From assembly GCA_034440615.1 (NCBI GenBank), contig JAOTOM010005136.1, positions 316,001 through 380,000 on the forward strand: a stretch of DNA of 64,000 bases, given 5' to 3'. This DNA comes from Ashinkailepas kermadecensis. Taxonomy: Eukaryota > Arthropoda > Thecostraca > Neolepadidae. The translations under genes and the position numbers were made by a program. The notes below the pieces were generated by a model. The model made no database searches, was not told the origin of the DNA, and was given only the letters and a program-made list of their open reading frames with translations. This document shows positions 1 to 11,000 of this stretch, piece after piece. Within the stretch, counting starts at the first letter, position 1. The number at the start of each line of letters is the position of its first letter.

Positions 1-1989
1 CTCTGAAAGCGGGCCGAAGGTGCGATACTGAGTATGGTTTGTATCGTACCCGACCGAATGTTCAGGAGGTTTCTTACTGGGCGTATCTCCACTGAAGTCC
101 TGGTGTTGTGTACCTACCGATAATAGTCTTGGAGACGCATGGATCTCAATTCGTGACTCCGACATCGCTCCCGCCCGAAGGCGGTCAGGTCATGTGACCA
201 CTCGGCCACATACATGAGGGCTGTGGTTGGACTGTGTGATCGTATCGCCGCAATACAGTCCTCGTGCTAGCTCCACAACAGCTCTAGCAAGACGAGCTGT
301 GCTGTGTGGACACTGATTGTCGCCTGACCAGTTGGAACGGTCCGGGGGCCGACGCTCGACAGAAATGCTATGCAACAGGTTTGCAATATATTTTGCTAGG
401 CTGCCCTTTCCATCTATTATTTTGAACTTAAAGAGACGCTTTGAAGCTTTCGTGTACTCTGCGACTTCTCATTGACTTGCGATTCATCACCCTCTTGTTG
501 GTTCTCAACTCCTTAGCTGGTGTATATAACTAGCATAACATCGGATCCTGTGGGGGAAAATTACGGCTGCAAGCGGGTACCCAGGAAGATGTGCTTCCCC
601 GTGCACCTCCAGGCACCTAGTTTCCTTCAGCAACGTATTGTTGCGTATCGAGTGGTTGCCCTCGTCGCGGGGTTTGCGCCTATATTAGAGGTGGATGTTT
701 ATGTTAGGAGGTCGACGAAGGACTTTGTGTATTTATTTATTAAGGAAATACGACCAGACGAGCATATCAATCATTACTGGAGAATGACTCCTCGATAATA
801 CTCAGCCCAGTAACTGGTTTGCAAAAGCTAATAACTCCAGCTTTACGTCATGAAACACTTGGTAGTGTGATCAGCATGCCTGCTGTATGTATATGGCATG
901 ATAAACATGCAACCCGCCGCAGCGTTACTCAGCTCAATTGAACAAACTTGGTTAACGCCAAAAAACATGCAGGGGGATGTTTAACTACTTCTAAGATGTC
1001 GATTACTAAGTTCCAGACTACAGCAAATGTTTAGTTGGAAGATATCTATGCTCAGTAGCTCAGAACCGGAATACAGGAAGATTAATTTCTCCTGTTATCT
1101 TGTCTTGACTTCACAATTACTTTAAAAGTCGGTAAAGTGCTTTAAAGACCGATCCGCTTGCCAAACGGTTTTGGGCATAAAGTAATGTTTGACATGAAGT
1201 ACCTACTTGTTTGTTTAAACTAATAACGCGTTTCTTGCAGTTTTAAAAGTACGCGAAATGAGTGTAAAATTAAACTGCAGTCCCTTCTCACTGGTCGATT
1301 CATATCGGCTCTAATAAATATTAGCTTCGGTTTCGGGCAAATACATTCCAACCGTCAATAGCCTTACCCGCGATACGGACCTAGGTATCAAAAATCGAAA
1401 CAATAACAGCTGCTTCTCTGCACGGATCACCTGCTCAGCAAACGCCTATCCACTTTGTTTATACCAACAAAGCCAGCGGAGCTGGTGGTATTCATAATTG
1501 ACCATAGGAAGTTGACCGGCAATTTTCCAACGGCTTCGAATTCTCTTCTCCACAATTTCACGACGAATGATGTATGATAGCATGAAGAACAGTTACGCGA
1601 ACAGTGAGGTTCTTCAGTAGCAATGGACTACCATGACAACGCTGCTTATTTGTTGTGAGGAAGTAACAGTTGGATATTGGCGGGATGTGGAATATTCGTA
1701 GACTTGTGATAGATTGTGTTCGATATCAGTATTCTATCGTTCGTAGAACTGTAGTAGATGGCAATACCTCATTTAACAAGAATTTGCTGTGGGGGAGCAC
1801 TGCAGTTGACTGAAATGAGGACAAATTCACGCCTTGAACCCTTTCGTGTCCCCCAATAATGCTTGATCGATGGGAAATACCACTTAACTACAAGCTCGCT
1901 AATGGAGAAACTGCCCCTCCCCAATCATTAATCTCCCCAATCTTTGATTTGGCCACACCAATCATACCGAAGCTTAACCATTGAGCCAA
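1..1989. other. No feature recognised
   Basis: Mixed-composition DNA with short open frames on both strands. A 92-codon frame at 520-798 follows a possible acceptor (tcaactccttag) but has no recognisable domain. Confidence 0.4.
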
Positions 1990-2140
1990 TGGAGGCGCCA
2001 TTCCATAACGTTGGAGTGCACCCTCCCCACCCCCGCTCAACGATATTTTTATCAGCCGATGGCGCCCCTCCGGATAAAAAATAATCATAAAAACATCAAT
2101 TAACCCCCCTCACTCCAATCAATTTCGCAAAGTGACACCA
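1990..2140. repeat. Dispersed repeat fragment (C-rich tract plus ctcaacga motif), copy 1
   Basis: The segment ggagtgcaccctccccacc followed by ctcaacgatattttt recurs at about 5811-5861 as ggagtgcaccccccc followed by ctcaacgaattttc. Similar words occur in reverse near 44811-44930. It is probably an old interspersed repeat whose ends were not determined. Confidence 0.28.
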
Positions 2141-2174
2141 ATGCGATGGATACTACATGACCCTGGGCTTTAAC

Positions 2175-3385
2175 CAGTGACGTAGTCAGGATTTGGTCCA
2201 TGGGGAAAAGATTTGAAGAGAGACCCTACCTGTTTATCGCACCCTTTCCACTGGCTGTTTTTCTGGGTTATATCTCTGCCCCTCAGGGCGTTCGCCTGGA
2301 GGGCCCCATCGGACTCGCTAAGGTGCTGGTGCCCCTTCATCCCTTGGAAACGCCACTGCTTTTTAGGAGTCCGGGCCACTCCCTGGGCTTAGAGGCCCTT
2401 TACGTAGCATCTGTAAGCCTCCGCTTCGGCCCGGATCGTCTCTGCAACTAAGGGGCCTCTTTATTGGCCCGGGAATCGCTGTCAACTGATGGGGGAGTCC
2501 CTTCTCGTCAGCGTGAGCCAAAGCCGATCCAGTGGCACTGCACGTCCGGCCTGGGGCCCCCTCTGTCAGCACAGGGACTCTTTTTACGGCTCAGGACGCT
2601 CCGTCCGCCCGGGATCCCCTCTTTAAAATACTTGGGCTTCGGCTTCGGTCCCCTCCGTCGGCCCAGGGACCCTTCGTGCCGGCCCTGGGCCCTCTCCGAC
2701 GGCCCGGAGTTCTCTCGCGGCGAGAGGCCCTCTCCGTCGGCCCTCCTTCCAGGGCATCCAGGGCATCCTCTGTCAGGCTGGAAGCCCTCTTTCAACAGCT
2801 TGGGGCCCTCCATCAGGCTTTCCAGGGGCCCTTGTACTGCTTGGGCCCCATCCGTTGACTAAAAAGTTCTTGCTGACATCTTGAGATCCTCTCCGGCAGC
2901 TAGACCCTCCCCGTCGTCTCAGGTGCCCTCTGACGACCCAGGGCCTTTTCCGGCAAGCCGATGTTCCTTTCAAAACGCTTTGCCCCTCCATCAATCAGGT
3001 CAAGAGGCCTTTTCTTCGGCTTGTGCCCCACCGTGAGCCCAGGGCTCTTCATATTGGCTCGGGGCTCTCTCCATCAGCACGGGTGCCCTTACAATGGTCC
3101 AGGTCTCCTTCGCCGAACTAGAAGCCCTTCGCGTTAGCCCAGCCAAGGGCCTTCAGCATCTTTCCGAGGGACTTCAGCATCCTCCGTTGACTCTTCATTG
3201 GCCCGGACCCTTTCCGTCAGCCCGGGGCGCCTTTCGTCGGTCCAGGGGGTCCTTGCGGGCTCCCTGCACCGACGCCTTCAGGGGCGCTTGTGGGTCCCTC
3301 AAGACAGTCGCCTGGGGGCCCTCCGACCCTCCATGGGGAGTGGGCGTCTGTCCCCTTCGCCTTCCTCCTCTTAGCTACGCCACTG
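2175..3385. mobile_element. Non-autonomous hAT-like DNA transposon with internal GC-rich tandem repeats
   Basis: The left end reads CAGTGACGTAGTCAGG and the right end, reversed, reads CAGTGGCGTAGCTAAG. This is the CAGTGGCGTAG-type terminus common in hAT elements. The flanking 8-mers gctttaac and actttagc match at 6 of 8 positions, as expected for an aged 8-bp target duplication. The interior is about 1 kb of degenerate 25-30 bp units around ggccct and cggcccagg. No transposase is visible. Confidence 0.5.
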
Positions 3386-3769
3386 ACTTTAGCTGGGCTT
3401 CCCCATGGCCTAGTTAAAGTTCAATGTACAGCAAGATAGACGTTTTGGTGTATTTTATGAATGCAGCTTTGAATACATATTCCTAATGGAACGTGTGCCT
3501 CAGTCTGACATATGACAACACTATGCTTCCTTAATTGGAAAAGGTCGGATATGCTCTTTAAAAAAATATAAATAAATGTGTTAACTTAGTGCCAATAGTG
3601 ATGCCCATAATGACGGGATGCAATATGCAAACTATGCATGTCTTGGTGAACAGGAATAATAAAACCTGTTTAGTTCTCAGTATAACTTTGGAAAATTTGA
3701 ATGCACCTGTTGCCGTAAAATTTATCCCTTTTCAGCTATGAATTACACAGATGCGACAATTGCTAGATG

Positions 3770-4435
3770 CAGTGGCACCTAGGGTTGTTTTTGGGGTGGC
3801 GGAGGAGGGGAGGCCCCAGCCCTTGGATCCCCTTTCTTTCTGTTAAGATGCCCCTACCTCGGTGCCTTTGACATATTATTGTGATGTGATTGGGTGCCCG
3901 TCTCTGCAGAGCGCAGGGGTGTCCTCACAACGGTTGGGTGCCTCTGCAGGCTGCAGATGTGTCCCTACAACTGCTGGGGTGCCCCTGCAACGGCTATGGT
4001 GCCCCTCTGAGGAGTGTGGGGTGCCATGCCCCTCTGCACACTAGGAGTTCCCCTACAACTGGTAGGGTGTTCCTACAACGACTGAGGTGCCCCTCTGCAA
4101 ACTGCCTTTTGTGCCCCTACAACGGCTGTGGTGCCCTCTGCAGATTGCACGAGTGCCCTATAGCGACTGGGATGCCTCGCTCTGCAGACAGCAGGGGTGC
4201 TCCTATAACTGATGGGGTGTACCTACGACGGCTGTGGTGCCCTCTGCAGATTGCACGAGTGCCCTATAGCGGCTGGGATGCCTTGCTCTGCAGACCGCAG
4301 GGTGCTCCTACAACGGCTGGGGTGACCATACAAATTGAACTGCAGAGCTTCATCACAATGGAAAAAGCTCCTGGGGGGGGGGGGCAGACGGTAGTCGCAG
4401 TGCACCCGTGTCTCCTCCCTCTTTCTTGGCTGCGC
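3770..4435. mobile_element. Second hAT-like, repeat-filled element
   Basis: It begins CAGTGGCACCTAGG and ends with a reversed CAGGGGCGCAGCCAAG, again hAT-like. Inside are about ten degenerate units of 40-50 bp built from gtgcccctacaacggct and ctctgcagactgca. A convincing 8-bp target duplication was not found, so the boundaries are approximate. Confidence 0.33.
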
Positions 4436-4439
4436 CCCT

Positions 4440-6169
4440 GGGAAGGGGCACTCACCCTTTCTCTGTTAGCGCGTCCAAGGGTGCGAATACGGCGTTGGCG
4501 ATAATTACTATTCCTTGTGCATGTAAACGGTATTAATGTACCGTTTGTGACAATGATGGAGGTGGGCACGGGTTTTCATTTGGCTACCTGACCTGTTCGT
4601 GTCGTTCTCGATGCTCTGGTTCGCCGCAATTTCAGGTGTAATTCTGTCACATGTACCTCATCGCTTCCCGTATCGGCCATCGGCCAGGCGTATTCTTGAG
4701 TGTCACATTGATATTCAGATTTGTGTTCAAGGCAAGGAATATGGTGATTTCTGGTCAGCGTTCTCAGTGTTAGACCTTTGCGACCTTCCATACTGAATGG
4801 CGGATATGGTAAGAAAGGCATAACGATGGCCGTCAAGTTAGTCACTTTTATCATCAATAATCGGAATATTTAGGGCGCGCAGACCAGAACTTTTTTTTAC
4901 AACAAACGGGATGCACAATTATTGCAAAGTATCCGGTTTAGAGTCTTGCTGATGCTTGCGAAGACACGCACCATTGCCTGCACACGGTGAGGCTCGAGCC
5001 ACCCTGAACAGTGACGCAACTGGTACCAGTCGTGTGCGTGCCGATGCCTGTAGGACGGTGCCTGCCTGAGGTAACGTCTCACCTGCTCAGAATGCGGCAG
5101 ACGCCCCGCAATAAGGCGCGAGCGGGCGCACGCTTGTGAGTCACCTTCACTTTCGCCGCGTGTGTGTGAGCGGGCCTTCGGTAGCACAGCCGATCGCTTT
5201 GGTAGCCGAGACAGCTCTTCTCATCCCAGTCATTCAAGGACGCCCACGTGCCATCTAGCTGATGCCATTTCAGAGTGGTATTTTATGTGAGTTGGCTGTA
5301 TTGCCTTTTTCAGATGTCCATATGCGGTTCAATGCATCGAAAGGCAATTTCAATGGAGACGTACAGGTATAACGAGTGGATTAAAGCTCCGCCCAGTACA
5401 GTTTGCAGCTCGGCTGAAAAGAACTCATTGCTATTCACCAAACACAATATTTCCATTTCGATTGCATGCTTGATCCATAGCCGGGCAGGGTAGTTTGTCT
5501 GCATGTAACTGAGTGAAAGTTTGTTGGTGTAAAAAGCCGTTGGCAGTCGCTTGGCATCCCTTAAAAAGTATTTGGACTCAACTCAATACATTAGCCTTGC
5601 AGATATACTGCCAAAGTTAATTCCGCTTGACACCAGGGGCTGGTGTAGGGGGCACAGAGGGTATGTACTCCCCTCCTCCATGGAACTGATCCACTCTGAT
5701 CGGGTAATATTCCCTTCGCGGAAGGCTCGGATGCACCCTTCCCCCATGCCCTCCCCTCAACGGATCTTTTTCAGCCAAAAGTGCCCCCTCATGGGGAAAG
5801 GCGCCCGTTCAGAATGCTGGAGTGCACCCCCCCCCCCCCCCACACTCAACGAATTTTCAGGATAAGGCTCCAGGGACTTCGTGCTCTCCTCATGCAAATT
5901 CTTGCATCCACCCCTGCTTGGTAATGTCTCAACGGAAAACAGGAACCATGCTAGTCATTATAACATGGATTATGACGTCGTTTGTGTCCCTATATTTTCA
6001 ACGATGGTTCAAAATGATATAAATTGCAAAGTTGTCACATTCAGCTATAGTCGTGTGTGCTGCATGAATAATGGCAATAGCAAAGGTTAAGCCAACGCTT
6101 TTCAGTCGATCAATTATCGGTAAACTGAATTTTCCCTTCCTCTCTCTCCCTCTTACACTCGCTCCCTTT

Positions 6170-6170
<1 letters not shown>
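4440..6170. other. Mostly unassigned; GC-rich patch at 4960-5230
   Basis: Apart from the repeat fragment at 5650-5870 nothing is recognised. The GC-rich patch is open on the minus strand but gives no family-like peptide. Confidence 0.4.
5650..5870. repeat. Dispersed repeat fragment, copy 2
   Basis: It is related to 1990-2140 (same gtgcaccc and ctcaacga blocks) and carries a run of about 14 C at 5826-5841. No coding content. Confidence 0.28.
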
Positions 6171-6335
<165 letters not shown>

Positions 6336-6832
6336 CTTTCGCTCTCTTCGGCTCTCGCTCTCTCCGTCTCTTGATCTTTGTCTCGGTTTACCTGGCTCTC
6401 CCTCTGTCTCTGTTTTTCTCCAATTCCCTTACGCTTGCAAGCAGTGATATACACAATTGTAAGGCATGCAACGTTGCATTGTTCCCTCCATATTTTTTAC
6501 ATCGGTAAGATCAAATGGTTCCAAAATTCATCTATGTTCTGGTCATCATGGCAGCGTTCGGATGTGCGACTGGCCGGCAGCCGGACCCCAGGTTCGGCCG
6601 TAAAAAGATTCCATCCTCCTTTCACCATTGGCGAGTGCCTGCCAGTGCCACGCCGGACAGGGCCCTGCGGATGACATGACAAATACGCTCACATACTGAA
6701 TGAATGGCAGAGATTAAGCCGTAAGATGACATCGATGCAGGTTTGTTGGTTTCGGTTCGGTTCAGTAATCACAGGCAAGCGCGTAGTTGCTTACTGATTA
6801 GCTGACTAGTAATTGCTTATGCAACTTATAAG

Positions 6833-6835
<3 letters not shown>

Positions 6836-6897
<62 letters not shown>
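6836..6897. repeat. AT dinucleotide array
   Basis: A pure (TA)n run of about 60 bp. Confidence 0.98.
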
Positions 6898-6899
<2 letters not shown>

Positions 6900-7129
6900 T
6901 CAACGTATAGATCAATATGCAGGCGCGTGAACTGCTGGTGGTTAGAGTAGCTCAGTAGATTCTATCACATGTCTCCAGCATCCTGAGCTTCGATGATCTC
7001 AATTTGTATCGAATAATTATCTTGACCATGCTTCTTCCTGAATGCAATGATAAAGACCTGATTTCGCTGTCACCCATAATGATAATTCCCCACCTAGATG
7101 TATTAAAAGCAGTCCATTTGCCAGAAGTG

Positions 7130-7941
7130 CCATGGCTGCGCGCACATGAGTGCCGTGAGCTGGAAGCGGCGCAGCGCCGTGTTTAGCCGCATCCATCGTC
7201 GGCGCCGGCAGCGGCTGCCAGCACACCAGTCCGCCAATGCTGACCGCTGGCCGCTCGCGCTGGCGCGTGCTGCACCCCCGCCGGCGGCCAGCGTGGCGTC
7301 CACCAACGAGGCGACCCAGTGGAGTCGGCCTTTGTCGAGGCAGGTCGGCCGGGCGCAGATGTCGGTGCCATGTCACTGCCTGGCCCGCCTCCAGCCGGCG
7401 TAGAAACGCCCAGCATCCAGCGGCCTTCAAGGCTGACTGCCGGCCCGCGCCATAGCGAGTCGACCACACGGTACAGTACACGGCTGACGGCCGGTCGCGT
7501 AGATCCGCTATGACGCCGGCCCCGGTAGTGCACAGTCTGCACAGAGTATCGGGTGGGCGGTAATAACAAGCCTCATGCGCTCCCCGCACGGGCGGAGATG
7601 TCGATGCGATTCAGTTGGCGGTGTGACCGTCCGTCGCGCGGGTGTGTGTGGGTGCGTGTGCTCGTCTTGTTGGCCCTCCAAACGCCAACGTGAGGCGGCC
7701 CCCGTCCCAGTGAAGGGAGCGGCGCGAGGCCCCTCGCTCTTCCGACGACGGCCGTCGTTACGAACGCGTGCGAATACTACGTAAACAACCCAGCCGCACC
7801 GCGGGGAACATCGCAAACTCGCAGACAAGCAATCGAGCAAACCCGTCTGCTGTCGGTGTTGTCCGTGTCTGGTGTGTGCCTCTGTTGCGGAGCCAGCTTG
7901 TGACGGTTTGAAGGGCCGTGTCCGGGGCCTGCCGGCTCGTG
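7130..7941 (+). promoter_or_regulatory. CpG-rich region upstream of the four-helix gene (putative promoter/5' leader)
   Basis: About 800 bp with very high G+C and dense CpG directly precede the supported ATG. Both strands are open over long stretches because of base composition, so peptides read here are not evidence of coding. The position makes promoter and 5' UTR the simplest reading. No TATA box was placed. Confidence 0.4.
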
Positions 7942-8064
7942 ATGGCGGATAGACGCCGGGCGACGGTCTCCTCGGCCAGCTACACGGGCTTCCGCGCCGT
8001 GGAGGGCTTCCAGTACCCGAGCGTGTGGAAGAAGGCGGCGCAGAGCATGGGCGCCGTGCTGCTG
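7942..8064 (+). CDS. Four-helix protein, exon 1
   Basis: The ATG at 7942 is the first in frame after a CpG-rich leader. Another ATG-less stretch of eight in-frame codons precedes it, so this start is preferred. The exon encodes MADRRRATVSSASYTGFRAV and goes on to KKAAQSMGAVLL. It ends at a textbook donor (ctgctg|gtgagt). A 29-bp minisatellite begins 70 bp into the intron. Confidence 0.65.
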
Positions 8065-11000
8065 GTGAGTGGAAGTGGGTGGACGGTGGGCATGCCACCC
8101 TGCGGCGGATGCGGATGTCGTCCGTCGGATGTCAGCCGACCACCACGGCACTCCGGTATGTCAGCCGACCACTACGGCACTCCGGTATGTCAGCCGACCA
8201 CCACGGCACTCCGGTATGTCAGCCGACCACCACGGCACTCCGGTATGTCAGCCGACCACCACGGCACTCCGGTATGTCAGCCGACCACCACGGCACTCCT
8301 GTATGTCAGCCTACCACCACGGAACTCCGGTATGTCAGCCGACCACCACGGCACTCCTGTATGTCAGCCTACCACCACGGAACTCCGGTATGTCAGCCGA
8401 CCACCACGGTACTCCGGTATGTCAGACGACCACCACGGCACTCCGGTATGTCAGACGACCGCCACGGCACTCCGGTATGTCAGCCTACCACCACGGCACT
8501 CCGGTATGTCAGCCGACCACCACGGAACTCCGGTATGTCAGCCGACCACCACGGCACTCCGGTATGTCAGCCGACCGCCACGGCACTCCGGTATGTCAGC
8601 CTACCACCACGGAACTCCGGTATGTCAGCCGACCACCACGGCACTCCGGTATGTCAGCCGACCACCACGGCACTCCGGTATGCGCAGAGTTTGCAAGCAT
8701 GTATTTAGGTCCTATTATGTCTATGCACCATTGCACTAACACCCGTAATTTGTGTTACTGTATTGTCGACACCAAGGATGTCGGGAATTTCCGTCAATGA
8801 TAATCCATAACATGTTCAGAAATTTCGCCATGCGTCCTCTTAAGAAGTTCCCTCGCACAAAAAAAAATACAGGTACGCTTCCAGCCTAGATGTTCACTGT
8901 GGAGTGGAAAATGAACACTAGTGTCGCATGGCGACACTAATTCTTGATTGGCATTGCGCGGCTGCAGTACCTATAGGTACGAACATCCATTCCTGTTATG
9001 GACACAACTGTGCAAAGGCAATTTATTAGTTTGGCACCGAAGTTGAGCTGTGTTGCTTTGCAAGCAAGCAAGCAAACATTCATATACCGAAATAAGTATG
9101 GGTGACGAGACAAAAATGTTCAAAGGAAATTTTTTTATCCAGCTGTCGTCTGTCTTGAAAACAGCACTGTGACTTCGGCGAAAGCATTATTAAGGGCTGA
9201 ATATGCAGTGATGCTGCAGCATGGCTTCGTCTAGCAAGATATGATTGTCAGGTGGGGAGAAGAGGCACTACAATTGACTCCAGTTGAGCCAAACCCAGCC
9301 TTCAGTCAGAGCTCCCGCCCCCGTGATTCTTAAACAGTGGGAAATTCGACTTCACTGTGGCAGGGAGAGAGAGAGAGAGAGACTGGACACTTCGCAGGCA
9401 CCATGCTTTAGGCACTACACCATGCATTAGGCACTACACTACGTTCCCAAGGCCTGAAATAGACACTCAGCCGAAACAGACCGAAACACTCAGCCGTCAT
9501 CTTGGTTCGTATGGCTGACTATGGTTAACACGTACCTGGTGTCCTGCCATTCCAGACTCTTCCATAATGATACACAATTTGTAATCTGCATCTTGTCTAA
9601 GGATGTGGAGGAAATGTATTACGCGCTCTACAAATTCGTTGTATATAAGCAGCCATCCCCTGGCCGAATTCTACATATACCACTGCTTATAAGGCTGCAC
9701 ACACCAGCTGCCCTTACTACAGCTGCAAGGTTCATGCAACAACTACGTCGCAGTTTACTCAACCGTGTTGCCAATTATGCATTGTGTCTGCTCAACAATA
9801 TGGCTGTGCAGCATTTCCATGAAGCTGCAGGAAGTTGCGATGGTCAGGCGGATAAGTGCCATTTCCCGGATGCCGCTGACTTATGGCGGGGGCCTGCTGT
9901 GTGGTGTCTGTGGAATGTCACCCATTCGGACGGATCAGCGTAACCGTCATGCCACTTCCCGGACGCCACTGACTTCCGGCGAGAGCCTGCTGTGTGGTGC
10001 CTGCGCAGGTCACCCATTCGTCCCGGCCTCGAATGAGTGTCGTGTGTTGATGCGCGGTGATCCGTGCCGCGCCACCGCTGGTTCATTGTGCCACGGACGG
10101 GCCAGACGGACACCAATTGGACTGCTGGGTGATTCAGCTGTTTGTGTTTGGTGCGGGGATCTGTTGCGCTGATGGCGCTCCGCGGCTGTCGTGCATCGCC
10201 CGCCACCTGTTCATCGCGTCACGCAGCACATTGGAATTGGTCGGGGACTTCGAATGCACGGGGCTGGACCGCATGACGTCACATGGCTCGGGAATCACGT
10301 GGAGTCACCGCACTGGGGGCCGCATGAGGCCATAGGGTCCGGGGAACTGACGTGATCACAGCTGTCGGAGTCACGTGCGGTCAGAGCACTGGGAAATCAC
10401 CCAGTGCCAGTCACCAGTTCCCAGAACAAAGGTCCGAGACACTGTGTCAAGGATTGATGGTCACTGGACCTTGGACTCGCCAGGCACAGCGCCGAGGGAC
10501 GCATAGGAGCTGATAACAGGAGCATCATGTGCTGGCAGCTCCCAGCGGGGCGGCTGCGTCGCAGCACTATGGCAGTGCCAGTCGATTTGTTTTGGCAACT
10601 GGACGTCCGGCGATGGCCCACGGCAGCAGCTGATGTTTCACCGACTGTCATGTGTTCGAAGCCATGCCAGTTTTTCGATCGGATCTAATTTATATCGGCA
10701 ATTATATAGGGGTGTGGCTTTGTATGCTTTTGGAGGGAACTTGTCCCCCGGTATTGGCTTCACCCCCCCCCCCCCAATAATTTCAACGTTTAACATGTCA
10801 CCCTATGTGGTTTTCTTTCAAATCCATCTGGGCCCACTCATTTCCTTTATGTATGTGCCCTCCCAATCATTTGCAAACACCTACAACCAATGTAATTATG
10901 ACACTATGACCAAAAACTGCAGTTATTTGATGATGATCAGTGATGCAATATGTAGTCACTTTATGTTTTATTATACCAGCCACGATGCCATGAACCATCA

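Noticed and set aside
2464..3417. Several 100-130 codon frames in the 2.2-3.4 kb GC-rich block
   Set aside because: Open on both strands because of composition; the block is a repeat-filled transposon-like element with no conserved peptide.
8129..8682. Long plus-strand open frames of 227-273 codons over the 29-bp array
   Set aside because: All three frames are open because the unit lacks stops and 29 is not a multiple of 3. The supported exon 1 ends at a strong donor before the array.
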